Source: an uncultured Mycoplasmatota bacterium (GTDB taxonomy: Bacteria; Bacillota_I; Bacilli_A; RF39; UBA660). From it: a DNA stretch of 6,787 nucleotides. A program made the translations under genes and the position numbers. The stretch spans positions 1-6,787 of the forward strand of contig CAMJMP010000046.1 in assembly GCA_946407055.1 (NCBI GenBank). Reading direction: 5' to 3'. Numbering within the stretch: the first letter of the stretch is position 1; every line of letters begins with the position of its first letter. The notes below the pieces were generated by a model, which was not told where the DNA came from, did no database searches, and was given only the letters and a program-made list of their open reading frames with translations. Shown here in pieces: positions 1 through 5,476 of this stretch.

Positions 1-215
1 TTAATACAGAATATTATTTCTAAATCATCTTTTAATTCTTTAAACATACTGATTTTTACATCATTTTTAAAACCAGGAAGAATTCTTGCAGCATGTGAAT
101 CATCAAATAATTTTCCACCTACTTCAAGATATAACTTATCAAATAATTTGAATCTTTCTTTTATCTTTTCACTTTGTATTTTTACATATTTTGCATTATC
201 AAAACCGACCTTCAT
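1..215 (-). CDS. DUF1846 / UPF0371 family protein, N-terminal part (runs off left edge)
   Basis: The reverse strand from an ATG at 215-213 reads without a stop to the window edge, giving about 71 residues. They begin MKVGFDNAKYVKIQSEKIKE and include VGGKLFDDSHAARILPGF near residues 36-53. I recognise this as the conserved N-terminus of the DUF1846 (UPF0371) family, whose members are about 500 residues and whose function is not established, so most of the gene lies beyond position 1. The start is supported by an AAGGTAGGTG Shine-Dalgarno-like stretch just upstream. The gene is divergent from hpt, across a 232-base intergenic region. The family call is confident; no biochemical role is claimed. 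Confidence 0.88.
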   Translation of the reverse strand, partial: MKVGFDNAKYVKIQSEKIKERFKLFDKLYLEVGGKLFDDSHAARILPGFKNDVKISMFKELKDDLEIIFCI

Positions 216-249
216 AATAACACCTACCTTTATTATTAAATACACTTCT

Positions 250-266
250 ATTATAAAACTATTATA
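250..266 (-). promoter_or_regulatory. tandem -10 boxes, candidate promoter region of the DUF1846 gene
   Basis: On the minus strand two TATAAT hexamers lie 11 bases apart (266-261 and 255-250), inside a 9-base direct repeat (CTATTATAA on the plus strand at 248-256 and 259-267). Either could serve the DUF1846 gene that starts at 215. No convincing -35 box sits 17 bases upstream of either; the best is TACACA at 291-286, with a long 19-base spacer to the upstream -10. The sequence is AT-rich enough that chance matches are possible. Confidence 0.4.
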
Positions 267-285
267 ACTATTTTTATATAGATAT

Positions 286-302
286 TGTGTATTTTTTACA
301 CA
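286..302. promoter_or_regulatory. operator-like dyad TGTGTA-N5-TACACA
   Basis: A perfect inverted repeat with 6-base arms, TGTGTA (286-291) and TACACA (297-302), is separated by five T residues. It lies just upstream of the candidate -10 boxes of the DUF1846 gene, centred about 40 bases before the start expected from the 266-261 box. That is where a dimeric regulator could bind. The lack of a T-tract after the dyad on either strand argues against a terminator. I do not recognise the regulator. Confidence 0.35.
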
Positions 303-360
303 TTACTTACAAACTATTTATTTTTCGCCCCAAAAAAGGTACCTACTCTTTTACTAAATA

Positions 361-404
361 TTTACAATTTCTCTATTGTTTTTTATAAAACTCAGTGTTA
401 CTAT
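361..404 (+). promoter_or_regulatory. hpt promoter, two overlapping candidates
   Basis: Two sigma-A-type pairs can be drawn upstream of hpt. The first is TTTACA (361-366), a 17-base spacer and TATAAA (384-389). The second is TTGTTT (376-381), a 17-base spacer and TACTAT (399-404). The first is closer to consensus and predicts a start near 396; the second predicts a start near 411, at the edge of the inverted repeat 412-434. No purine riboswitch fold and no PurR-box-like sequence was recognised here. Confidence 0.5.
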
Positions 405-411
405 ATAGGCA

Positions 412-434
412 AGAAAAATATGTGATATTTTTCT
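412..434 (+). promoter_or_regulatory. perfect 10-bp inverted repeat in the hpt leader
   Basis: AGAAAAATAT (412-421) and ATATTTTTCT (425-434) are perfect reverse complements around a GTG centre. The element lies between the candidate -10 boxes and the hpt Shine-Dalgarno site AGGGAG (437-442), which starts three bases after the right arm. It could be an operator at the transcription start or an AU-rich hairpin beside the ribosome binding site. It has no following T-tract, so it is not a normal terminator. Confidence 0.45.
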
Positions 435-447
435 ATAGGGAGAAAAA

Positions 448-1038
448 ATGGAAAGAAAAGAAGTTTTAATTGGTAAAAAAACACTAAAGAAAAGAATCAA
501 ACAACTTGCCGAGCAAATAACAAAAGACTATGAAGGCGAAAAAGTAACTTTTATGTGTATCTTAAAAGGTTCACTTTATTTCTTCGCTGACTTAACAAGA
601 AGGGTTGACTTAGATACAGAACTAGAATTCATCAGAATATCTACTTACCAAGGTCAAGAAAGTACAAGAGAACCACAAATGAAATTATATCCAGATAATC
701 CAGTAACTGGTAAGAATGTTGTTGTCGTAGAAGACATTATTGATACAGGTATCACACTTGATTACCTACTAAAAGAATTAAACGAACAACATCCAAAAAG
801 TTTAAAACTATGTACTCTACTAGATAAACCTGAAAGACGTGAAGTTGAAAATGTTAATGTTGACTATGTTGGATTCAAAATTCCAAATCGTTTCGTAATA
901 GGTTTTGGTTTAGACTTAGATGAACAATACCGTACTTTAAATAAAGTATATTGCATAACTGATGATCCTAAAGAAAAAATTCAAGAAGATAAAGACAATA
1001 TCAAACTACAACTAGTTAGAAAACCAAAAAAGAAATAA
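448..1038 (+). CDS. hpt: hypoxanthine phosphoribosyltransferase
   Basis: This cytoplasmic purine-salvage enzyme transfers the phosphoribosyl group of PRPP to hypoxanthine, and usually guanine, making IMP or GMP. The 196-residue protein has the type I PRTase PRPP loop VVVVEDIIDTG (residues 91-101, acidic pair E95-D96), the LKGS loop (39-42), the flexible STYQGQEST segment (65-73) and a C-terminal part IPNRFVIGFGLDLDEQYRTL (145-164) like the VGYGLDY motif of Hpt. Length is slightly above the usual 175-185 because of a Lys-rich tail ending KPKKK. ATG 448 has AGGGAG at 437-442, five bases upstream. In many Firmicutes hpt sits between tilS and ftsH; here it stands alone, with its own promoter and terminator. 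Confidence 0.95.
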   Translation: MERKEVLIGKKTLKKRIKQLAEQITKDYEGEKVTFMCILKGSLYFFADLTRRVDLDTELEFIRISTYQGQESTREPQMKLYPDNPVTGKNVVVVEDIIDTGITLDYLLKELNEQHPKSLKLCTLLDKPERREVENVNVDYVGFKIPNRFVIGFGLDLDEQYRTLNKVYCITDDPKEKIQEDKDNIKLQLVRKPKKK

Positions 1039-1070
1039 AAAAAAGACTGAATAATTCAGTCTTTTTTTTT
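1037..1070. terminator. bidirectional terminator between hpt and the surface-protein gene
   Basis: The stem-loop core GACTGAATAATTCAGTC (1045-1061) has 7-bp arms and a TAA loop. It is flanked by eight A residues on the left and nine T residues on the right, so it can act as an intrinsic terminator on both strands. It directly follows the hpt stop (1036-1038) and lies just past the stop of the convergent gene (TAG at 1081-1079). The same core recurs at 2594-2610. Confidence 0.9.
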
Positions 1071-1078
1071 GCTCAAAA

Positions 1079-2530
1079 CTACTCTTCTAATTCAAGAACA
1101 TATGGATTTGTTAGTGTTCCATCTCCTCTAGAAACAACTACAGTATCCCCAATTATGAAAACTGGTCTTAGTCCTTTTTCCACATCATAATAAGCTGTTC
1201 CATAATCTTCATGTGCACCAAACAAATCAGTACCATAATCATACATTTCATCATATGTATAAGCTAGAACCCCAAAATAAATATAGACTAAGAATTGACC
1301 ACCAACTGCATGAACACCTATAAGAGATGCAGTATATCTAGAAGCCATCCAATAACTAGATGCAATGCTTGTATCTTCAAATCCCAAAATACCCAATGCG
1401 GATAATTGGCCTTCATCAGTCTCATAAATATAATCGCCTGCAAAGAAAGAATTTACAAAAGATCTTGCCCAATATGGAACACTAACACCCGTCGGATACC
1501 AATATAAACTAGTTCTTTCATCACCAGTTAAATAATCTGGATAATTTTTATCTAAAGGCTTACTACCAACACTTCTTACATCAGTAGCTATTCCATTAAC
1601 ATCTTTATATTCCATTGCTTCTTCATTTAAAGTAGTAACTGCTCTCATATAAGAGTTTTGTGCTTTTTTCATATCTGTTTCACCAGATACTTTAGGGTCG
1701 TTATAACCTAATCTAACTGTAGCTATAGGATTCGCTGTAACAATTTGAAGTCCATATTGTGTGTTTTTATCATATAAAACTCTACACAATACATCTTCTC
1801 CGTTTTTTAATGTATAAAGAACGTATGGAGTTTTAATATCGCTTTCAGTATCAATTAATAAAACATCTTTTGCATATGGTTTTCTTTCAATCGTTACTTT
1901 CGATGTAATTGCTATTTCTAATTGTTCAATAGCTCCAACCATATTAAGTGGTACTAAAGACAAACAAACTATTAATAAAGCCAAGTACTTTTTGTACTTA
2001 TAATTTTTTGTTATAAACAATAATACAAAGCTAATTAATAAAATCACTATTATAATAAACAATCCACTTTTAGTTTCTGGATTTTCAACTTGAGAAACAT
2101 TTACTAAATTTATTTTCATATTATTTGTTTCAACAAATATAGTATTATCATAAGCTTCATTAGGGAGCTTTTTTACATACTTAATAGTAAGATAAACAAC
2201 AGTCTCACTATTTTTCTTTAATACATCATCATCTTCATCAAAAAAATCATAAGTAATATATTCACTATCACTAGCAACATCTGAAATTTTATAATCAACA
2301 TTAGTTTTATTATTAATAACCATTTTATATTTAACAAAATCATTAACTTTTTCAAATTTGATATCAAAATTAATTGATAATCCTTCACTGGTCGCTTCAT
2401 TCACTATTGTTGCATTATCAGATTTAGAATCTAACTCAATAGATTCTATTACTATATTTTCTTCTGCATAAACAATAGGTATAAACAAAAAGAATAGAAC
2501 TAAAAAAATAAATGGTAATATTTTTTTCAT
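1079..2530 (-). CDS. exported two-TM surface protein with C-terminal YWMASR/GLRPV-type domain
   Basis: The 483-residue product begins with a classic signal peptide (residues 1-22, hydrophobic core, VYA cleavage-like end). Residues 23-150 look like an extracellular beta-sandwich, rich in beta-branched and acidic residues. Two hydrophobic segments follow, 156-173 and 181-199, separated by the basic loop KNYKYKK. The second ends NMVGA-IEQ and resembles a second signal peptide. The rest (about 203-483) is a Tyr/Gly-rich domain with YWMASR (393-398), GLRPVF (453-458) and a terminal GDGTLTNPYVL motif. It resembles repeated C-terminal domains of gut Firmicutes surface proteins, possibly DUF6273-like or C-type-lectin-like; this comparison is tentative. 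ATG 2530 has a GAGGA site upstream. The gene is monocistronic between two identical terminator cores. Function unknown; a surface or adhesion role is inference. Confidence 0.8.
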   Translation of the reverse strand: MKKILPFIFLVLFFLFIPIVYAEENIVIESIELDSKSDNATIVNEATSEGLSINFDIKFEKVNDFVKYKMVINNKTNVDYKISDVASDSEYITYDFFDEDDDVLKKNSETVVYLTIKYVKKLPNEAYDNTIFVETNNMKINLVNVSQVENPETKSGLFIIIVILLISFVLLFITKNYKYKKYLALLIVCLSLVPLNMVGAIEQLEIAITSKVTIERKPYAKDVLLIDTESDIKTPYVLYTLKNGEDVLCRVLYDKNTQYGLQIVTANPIATVRLGYNDPKVSGETDMKKAQNSYMRAVTTLNEEAMEYKDVNGIATDVRSVGSKPLDKNYPDYLTGDERTSLYWYPTGVSVPYWARSFVNSFFAGDYIYETDEGQLSALGILGFEDTSIASSYWMASRYTASLIGVHAVGGQFLVYIYFGVLAYTYDEMYDYGTDLFGAHEDYGTAYYDVEKGLRPVFIIGDTVVVSRGDGTLTNPYVLELEE

Positions 2531-2569
2531 ATTAATTCCTCGCTTTTAATAGCACCCTACTATATTCCA

Positions 2570-2578
2570 ATTATAACA
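2570..2578 (-). promoter_or_regulatory. extended -10 promoter of the surface-protein gene
   Basis: The minus strand reads TGTTATAAT (2578-2570), a perfect extended -10 (TGn plus TATAAT). A -35 at the usual spacing would fall inside the upstream terminator hairpin and does not match consensus. The predicted start is near 2563, giving a leader of about 33 bases before ATG 2530. Confidence 0.6.
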
Positions 2579-2586
2579 TATTAAAT

Positions 2587-2616
2587 AAAAAAAGACTGAA
2601 TAATTCAGTCTTTTTT
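2587..2616 (-). terminator. terminator of the MBL/patatin/DUF362 operon
   Basis: The core GACTGAATAATTCAGTC (2594-2610) is flanked by seven A residues on the left and six T residues on the right. On the minus strand it follows directly on the TAA stop of the DUF362 gene (2617-2615), so stop codon and terminator A-tract overlap. Thirty bases (2587-2616) are identical to 1038-1067. Confidence 0.9.
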
Positions 2617-3505
2617 AAATCTCTATTAATTCGTAATCAGTAGTACCTAAACCCAAGCTCTCAGCATATTCAGTAATATGTCTGCCTTCTCTTGAATCTA
2701 TTCTTTCTTGAATATCTTTAGTACCTTCTTCATGTGTTCTCCAAATAGCATCAATAAATGCTTGATCATTAGCTACTGGATCAACACTACCGAATATTCC
2801 AATATCAGCTATTACTGGATCACCTTGATGAGCATCACAATCACAATCAACAGATATTGCATTAGCAACAGTTATATAAACAATTGGTTTATTATTTTCT
2901 TTTAAGTAATCTGCAACAGCAGTTGCTGCTTCTGCCATTGATTCAATAAAATCTCTTTGTTCATATTTACAAGTCCAACATTTATCTGGGTCATCAGTTT
3001 GACCACAACTATGTATATATGCTTTACCATTACGAGATGCAATTCCAATAGATTGATTTTTTAAGTTAGCTCCAAATCCACCCATAGCATGTCCTTTACC
3101 ATGAGCTAAGTTTAAAATAGAATCATAATGTTTAAAACCTTCGCCAATTAAATCATATTTAAGATGTTTACCTTTATGAACAGGTATTTTAAACTCTCCA
3201 ATACCATCCATTATTTCAATACCATTACCCATATCTACAAAGCCATGTTCTTGTGCAACCTTCATATGTTCTTTAGCATCATTTCTAGCGCCAGGATAAG
3301 CTGTATTACATTCAATTATAGTTCCATTCAACTCATCAACTAAAGGTTTAATTATTTCAGCTTTTAAATAACCTTTAGCTCCTCTTTCACCAGTTGATAC
3401 CTTAATCCCAATATTACCTGTTAACTTAACTCCTATTGCTTCATAAATTTTCTTTAATCCTTCTGCACTTATATCTTTCGTAAAATATACTTTCGCTTTT
3501 TCCAT
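2615..3505 (-). CDS. DUF362 domain-containing protein
   Basis: The 296-residue protein matches the DUF362 family, including KVSTGERG (35-42), HGKGHAMGGFGANLKN (135-150) and the end HITEYAESLGLGTTDYELI. Some relatives carry a ferredoxin-type 4Fe-4S domain; this one does not. It has clustered Cys residues instead: C167, C176 and C179 (CGQTDDPDKCWTC) and C221/C223 (VDCDCDAH), which could bind a metal or Fe-S centre. No signal peptide or TM segment is seen, so it is probably cytoplasmic. It is the last gene of the operon, 34 bases after the patatin gene. ATG 3505 has AGGAG (3517-3513) at a 7-base spacing, and this site lies in a 24-base tandem duplication. The substrate is not known to me. Confidence 0.88.
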   Translation of the reverse strand: MEKAKVYFTKDISAEGLKKIYEAIGVKLTGNIGIKVSTGERGAKGYLKAEIIKPLVDELNGTIIECNTAYPGARNDAKEHMKVAQEHGFVDMGNGIEIMDGIGEFKIPVHKGKHLKYDLIGEGFKHYDSILNLAHGKGHAMGGFGANLKNQSIGIASRNGKAYIHSCGQTDDPDKCWTCKYEQRDFIESMAEAATAVADYLKENNKPIVYITVANAISVDCDCDAHQGDPVIADIGIFGSVDPVANDQAFIDAIWRTHEEGTKDIQERIDSREGRHITEYAESLGLGTTDYELIEI

Positions 3506-3560
3506 ATTTTTTCTCCTACCTTTTTAAATATTTTTTCTCCTACCTTTTTAAATATTTTTT
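3504..3560. repeat. 24-bp tandem duplication spanning the patatin stop and DUF362 RBS
   Basis: A 24-base unit occurs twice in perfect tandem (3504-3527 and 3528-3551), with a 9-base partial third copy to 3560. On the minus strand each full copy carries AAAAAGGTAGGAG. In the upstream copy this encodes the patatin end (LKR then TAG at 3542-3540) and overlaps an AGGAG at 3541-3537. In the downstream copy it is the AGGAG (3517-3513) that serves ATG 3505. The second copy therefore duplicates codons, stop and ribosome binding site. Confidence 0.95.
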
Positions 3561-4382
3561 TATTTCCTTTATATTATCTTGAGCATCACTAACACCCAAA
3601 TCATATTGAGCTTGTAACTTATCTACATTCTTTTCTATTCTCTTAATATGTAGATCTTTAGAAGGTCTAATAACAAATACCTTCCCTTCTTTTTCTAATT
3701 CTTTTAACTTTTCAACGCTATCATTATACACTTTATATCTTGTATTTATCTTTTTAACTAACTTAGGATATTTACGATAAATTGTTTTAGCAGTTAAAGG
3801 ACTTCGCTTCTTTTTACGATAGTTAATATCTCTAGTTAATACTACTATTATTTTATCATAGCCTAACTCCATCATCTTTTCATATGGAATACTATCAGCT
3901 AATGCTCCGTCTAAGTATTTATTTCCATCCACTTCTACCATCTTTGAAACAAATGGCATACTAGAAGAAGCTCTTAATAATTCTATTTGTTTTTCACAAT
4001 TAGTAATCTTAGGATATTCCCCTTCTCCAGTTTCCACATTAGTTATTACTGCATAATAATCTATTTTTGATTTTTCAAATTCTTTTTCATCAAATTTATC
4101 TAATTCAAAGGGAATCTTATAATAAGCAAAATCTTTATTAACTATATTACCTGTTTTAATTAGTGATCTAACACTAATATATCTTTTATCTTTAATATAC
4201 TTCTTATTATATCTAATAGTTCTACCTTTTTGCTTAGACGCATAATTAACACCAAACAAAGCACCTGCTGAAACTCCGATGATTCCATCTACTTTAATCT
4301 TTTCATCTAAGAAAGCATCCAATACACCAGCTGTATAAACACCTCGCATTGCTCCGCCTTCTAAAACCAATCCTACTTTCAT
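3540..4382 (-). CDS. patatin-like phospholipase (YjjU-type)
   Basis: The 280-residue protein is a patatin-family serine acyl hydrolase. It shows the Gly-rich oxyanion loop LEGGAMRGVYTAGVLDAF (7-24), the nucleophile elbow GVSAG with Ser38 (36-40) and the DGA motif with Asp158 (158-160), so the Ser-Asp dyad is intact. The long C-terminal part (about 190-280) fits the YjjU-like subgroup of bacterial patatins with a DUF6363-type tail; that subgroup call is from memory. Expected activity is phospholipase or carboxylesterase on lipid substrates. There is no signal peptide, so it is cytoplasmic or membrane-peripheral. Its ATG overlaps the TGA stop of the upstream gene (ATGA, 4382-4379), with GGAG eight bases before the start, indicating translational coupling. 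It ends KKYLKR at the 24-base tandem duplication. Confidence 0.92.
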   Translation of the reverse strand: MKVGLVLEGGAMRGVYTAGVLDAFLDEKIKVDGIIGVSAGALFGVNYASKQKGRTIRYNKKYIKDKRYISVRSLIKTGNIVNKDFAYYKIPFELDKFDEKEFEKSKIDYYAVITNVETGEGEYPKITNCEKQIELLRASSSMPFVSKMVEVDGNKYLDGALADSIPYEKMMELGYDKIIVVLTRDINYRKKKRSPLTAKTIYRKYPKLVKKINTRYKVYNDSVEKLKELEKEGKVFVIRPSKDLHIKRIEKNVDKLQAQYDLGVSDAQDNIKEIKKYLKR

Positions 4383-5419
4383 TTTATCAACTCCAGTTCC
4401 CTTTTGTCTTTTGGTCTATTTAAAGCTTTCTTTAATGTAATTAAATCTTCCTTAGTTTGAACTGGAAGTCCATCTATCATCGTATGTTCCTCATTATAAA
4501 AACTACGACCAAAATTTAATATATTATCTATATAGAAGATACATTCTCCTTGAGCATTAACTTTCTCAAAAAGACATTTATATTTTCTTAATAATTCTAC
4601 ATAATAATCTTCAGTAACTGCTAAGTCTATATCTCTTGTCCATTCTTTAAAACCATAAAGAACCATAGCAGCTCCACTAATAATTTCATATTTTCTTGGA
4701 TCAAAATTATAACAATTAACTATTCTTACAATATCCTCTTTATATAATTTATCTTCATTTGCTAAACGTATATTAGTCCCATCAATAACTCTTTTTATCT
4801 CTTGTTCATTATCTATATGCATCAAATATACATCTATACCTTTATTACTTATTTCTTTTAATAAATCTAAGTTTTCTCTTAAATCTAAATGTACTTTAGA
4901 TGGTGCATAAGTTACATCTGTATATAACTCAGCACAACCATCTAAATAAGGTATGAAAGGATCTAATGTGGCAGTATCTCCAGTATAGATTATTTTCTTA
5001 CCATCAACATCCATTTTAAATCCATAACAATCTAAACCTGCTGAATGAACAGTTTCAATAAATTCTATATCCTTATCTTCACTAATCTCAAAGTCTTCTT
5101 CTCTTAAACCAGTCATTAATAATCTTTCTTTTAAGTTCTTACACTTAGCAACTAATTTAATACTCTTACCTAATTTAAAAACAATATAATAAATTAATGT
5201 ACTTAGAGAACCAGTGTGATCATCATGCATATGAGTAATAACAACTTCTATTTCTTTTTTGTTTTTCAAAAAACCAGTTTCTTGATCTTTTTTAAACAAC
5301 TCACTAAATACAGTTCCTCCACAATCAATTATTATCAACTTATCTCCATCTTCTACATAAGCAGCATTATTATTAATTCCAAATCCTGTATCTATTCCTA
5401 AAAAAGTTAATTTCTTCAT
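4379..5419 (-). CDS. MBL-fold metallohydrolase fused to a nucleotidyltransferase-like domain
   Basis: Residues 1 to about 205 form a metallo-beta-lactamase fold with all expected metal ligands: THMHDDH (H63, H65, D67, H68), H125, D148 (YTGDTA) and H201 (LMHID). This pattern is typical of RNase Z/PhnP-like phosphodiesterases. Residues about 241-346 are a second domain, with ISGAAMVLYGFKEWTRDIDL (247-266) holding the DxD pair D263/D265, and a tail NRPKDKRELELI like that of small AbiEii/DUF6036-type nucleotidyltransferases. The usual GG/GS of the first motif is GA here, so activity is uncertain. At 346 residues it is longer than a lone MBL enzyme (about 230-260). ATG 5419 is preceded by an in-frame TGA and by GGTGAT (5430-5425) as Shine-Dalgarno. 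It is the first gene of the three-gene operon. Substrate unknown. Confidence 0.85.
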   Translation of the reverse strand: MKKLTFLGIDTGFGINNNAAYVEDGDKLIIIDCGGTVFSELFKKDQETGFLKNKKEIEVVITHMHDDHTGSLSTLIYYIVFKLGKSIKLVAKCKNLKERLLMTGLREEDFEISEDKDIEFIETVHSAGLDCYGFKMDVDGKKIIYTGDTATLDPFIPYLDGCAELYTDVTYAPSKVHLDLRENLDLLKEISNKGIDVYLMHIDNEQEIKRVIDGTNIRLANEDKLYKEDIVRIVNCYNFDPRKYEIISGAAMVLYGFKEWTRDIDLAVTEDYYVELLRKYKCLFEKVNAQGECIFYIDNILNFGRSFYNEEHTMIDGLPVQTKEDLITLKKALNRPKDKRELELIK

Positions 5420-5436
5420 AATGCATCACCACGTTT

Positions 5437-5445
5437 ATTATATCA
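5437..5445 (-). promoter_or_regulatory. extended -10 promoter of the MBL/patatin/DUF362 operon
   Basis: The minus strand reads TGATATAAT (5445-5437), a perfect extended -10 that abuts the T-tract of the serpin terminator. No -35 match is seen, since that region is the terminator hairpin. Standard spacing puts the transcript start near 5430, at the first base of the GGTGAT Shine-Dalgarno, giving an 11-base leader before ATG 5419. Confidence 0.6.
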
Positions 5446-5476
5446 AAAAAAATATAGAGTTTTCTCTATATTTTTT
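5445..5476 (-). terminator. serpin gene terminator
   Basis: AATATAGAG (5451-5459) and CTCTATATT (5464-5472) form a perfect 9-bp stem with a 4-base loop, extended by A and T runs. On the minus strand it follows directly on the serpin TAA stop (5477-5475) and ends in eight T residues (5452-5445). Confidence 0.9.

Noticed and set aside
337..344. AGGTACCT 8-base palindrome
   Set aside because: It is too short to be meaningful by itself and lies upstream of both hpt promoter candidates without a partner site.
434..443. TATAGGGAGA, identical to the start-site part of a T7-type phage promoter
   Set aside because: The upstream part of a T7 promoter is absent; GGGAG here serves as the hpt Shine-Dalgarno site.
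216..447. Purine riboswitch or small gene in the divergent intergenic region
   Set aside because: No purine aptamer-like helices and no open frame with a credible start site were seen; only promoter-like and dyad elements are present.
2218..2400. 60-codon minus-strand frame inside the surface-protein gene
   Set aside because: It lies wholly within the longer gene in another frame, its product is a low-complexity Leu/Ile/Met/Lys string, and no ribosome binding site stands out.
2708..2905. 65-codon plus-strand frame opposite the DUF362 gene
   Set aside because: It is antisense to a well-supported gene, has Ile/Asn/Ser-rich composition typical of AT-rich antisense DNA, and resembles no family.
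4379..4382. TGA at the end of the MBL gene as possible Trp (Mycoplasma code)
   Set aside because: Reading through would add only two residues before a TAG, so it is uninformative; Trp is TGG elsewhere and no internal TGA occurs in the long frames.
5216..5401. 61-codon plus-strand frame opposite the MBL gene
   Set aside because: It is antisense to the conserved MBL metal-binding region; its composition reflects the complementary strand of that coding sequence.
3540..5419. Patatin plus nucleotidyltransferase as a CBASS-type antiphage pair
   Set aside because: The NTase segment resembles the small AbiEii/DUF6036 type and lacks the GS motif of CD-NTases, the patatin looks like the housekeeping YjjU type, and no other defence genes are visible. 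It is kept only as a remote idea.
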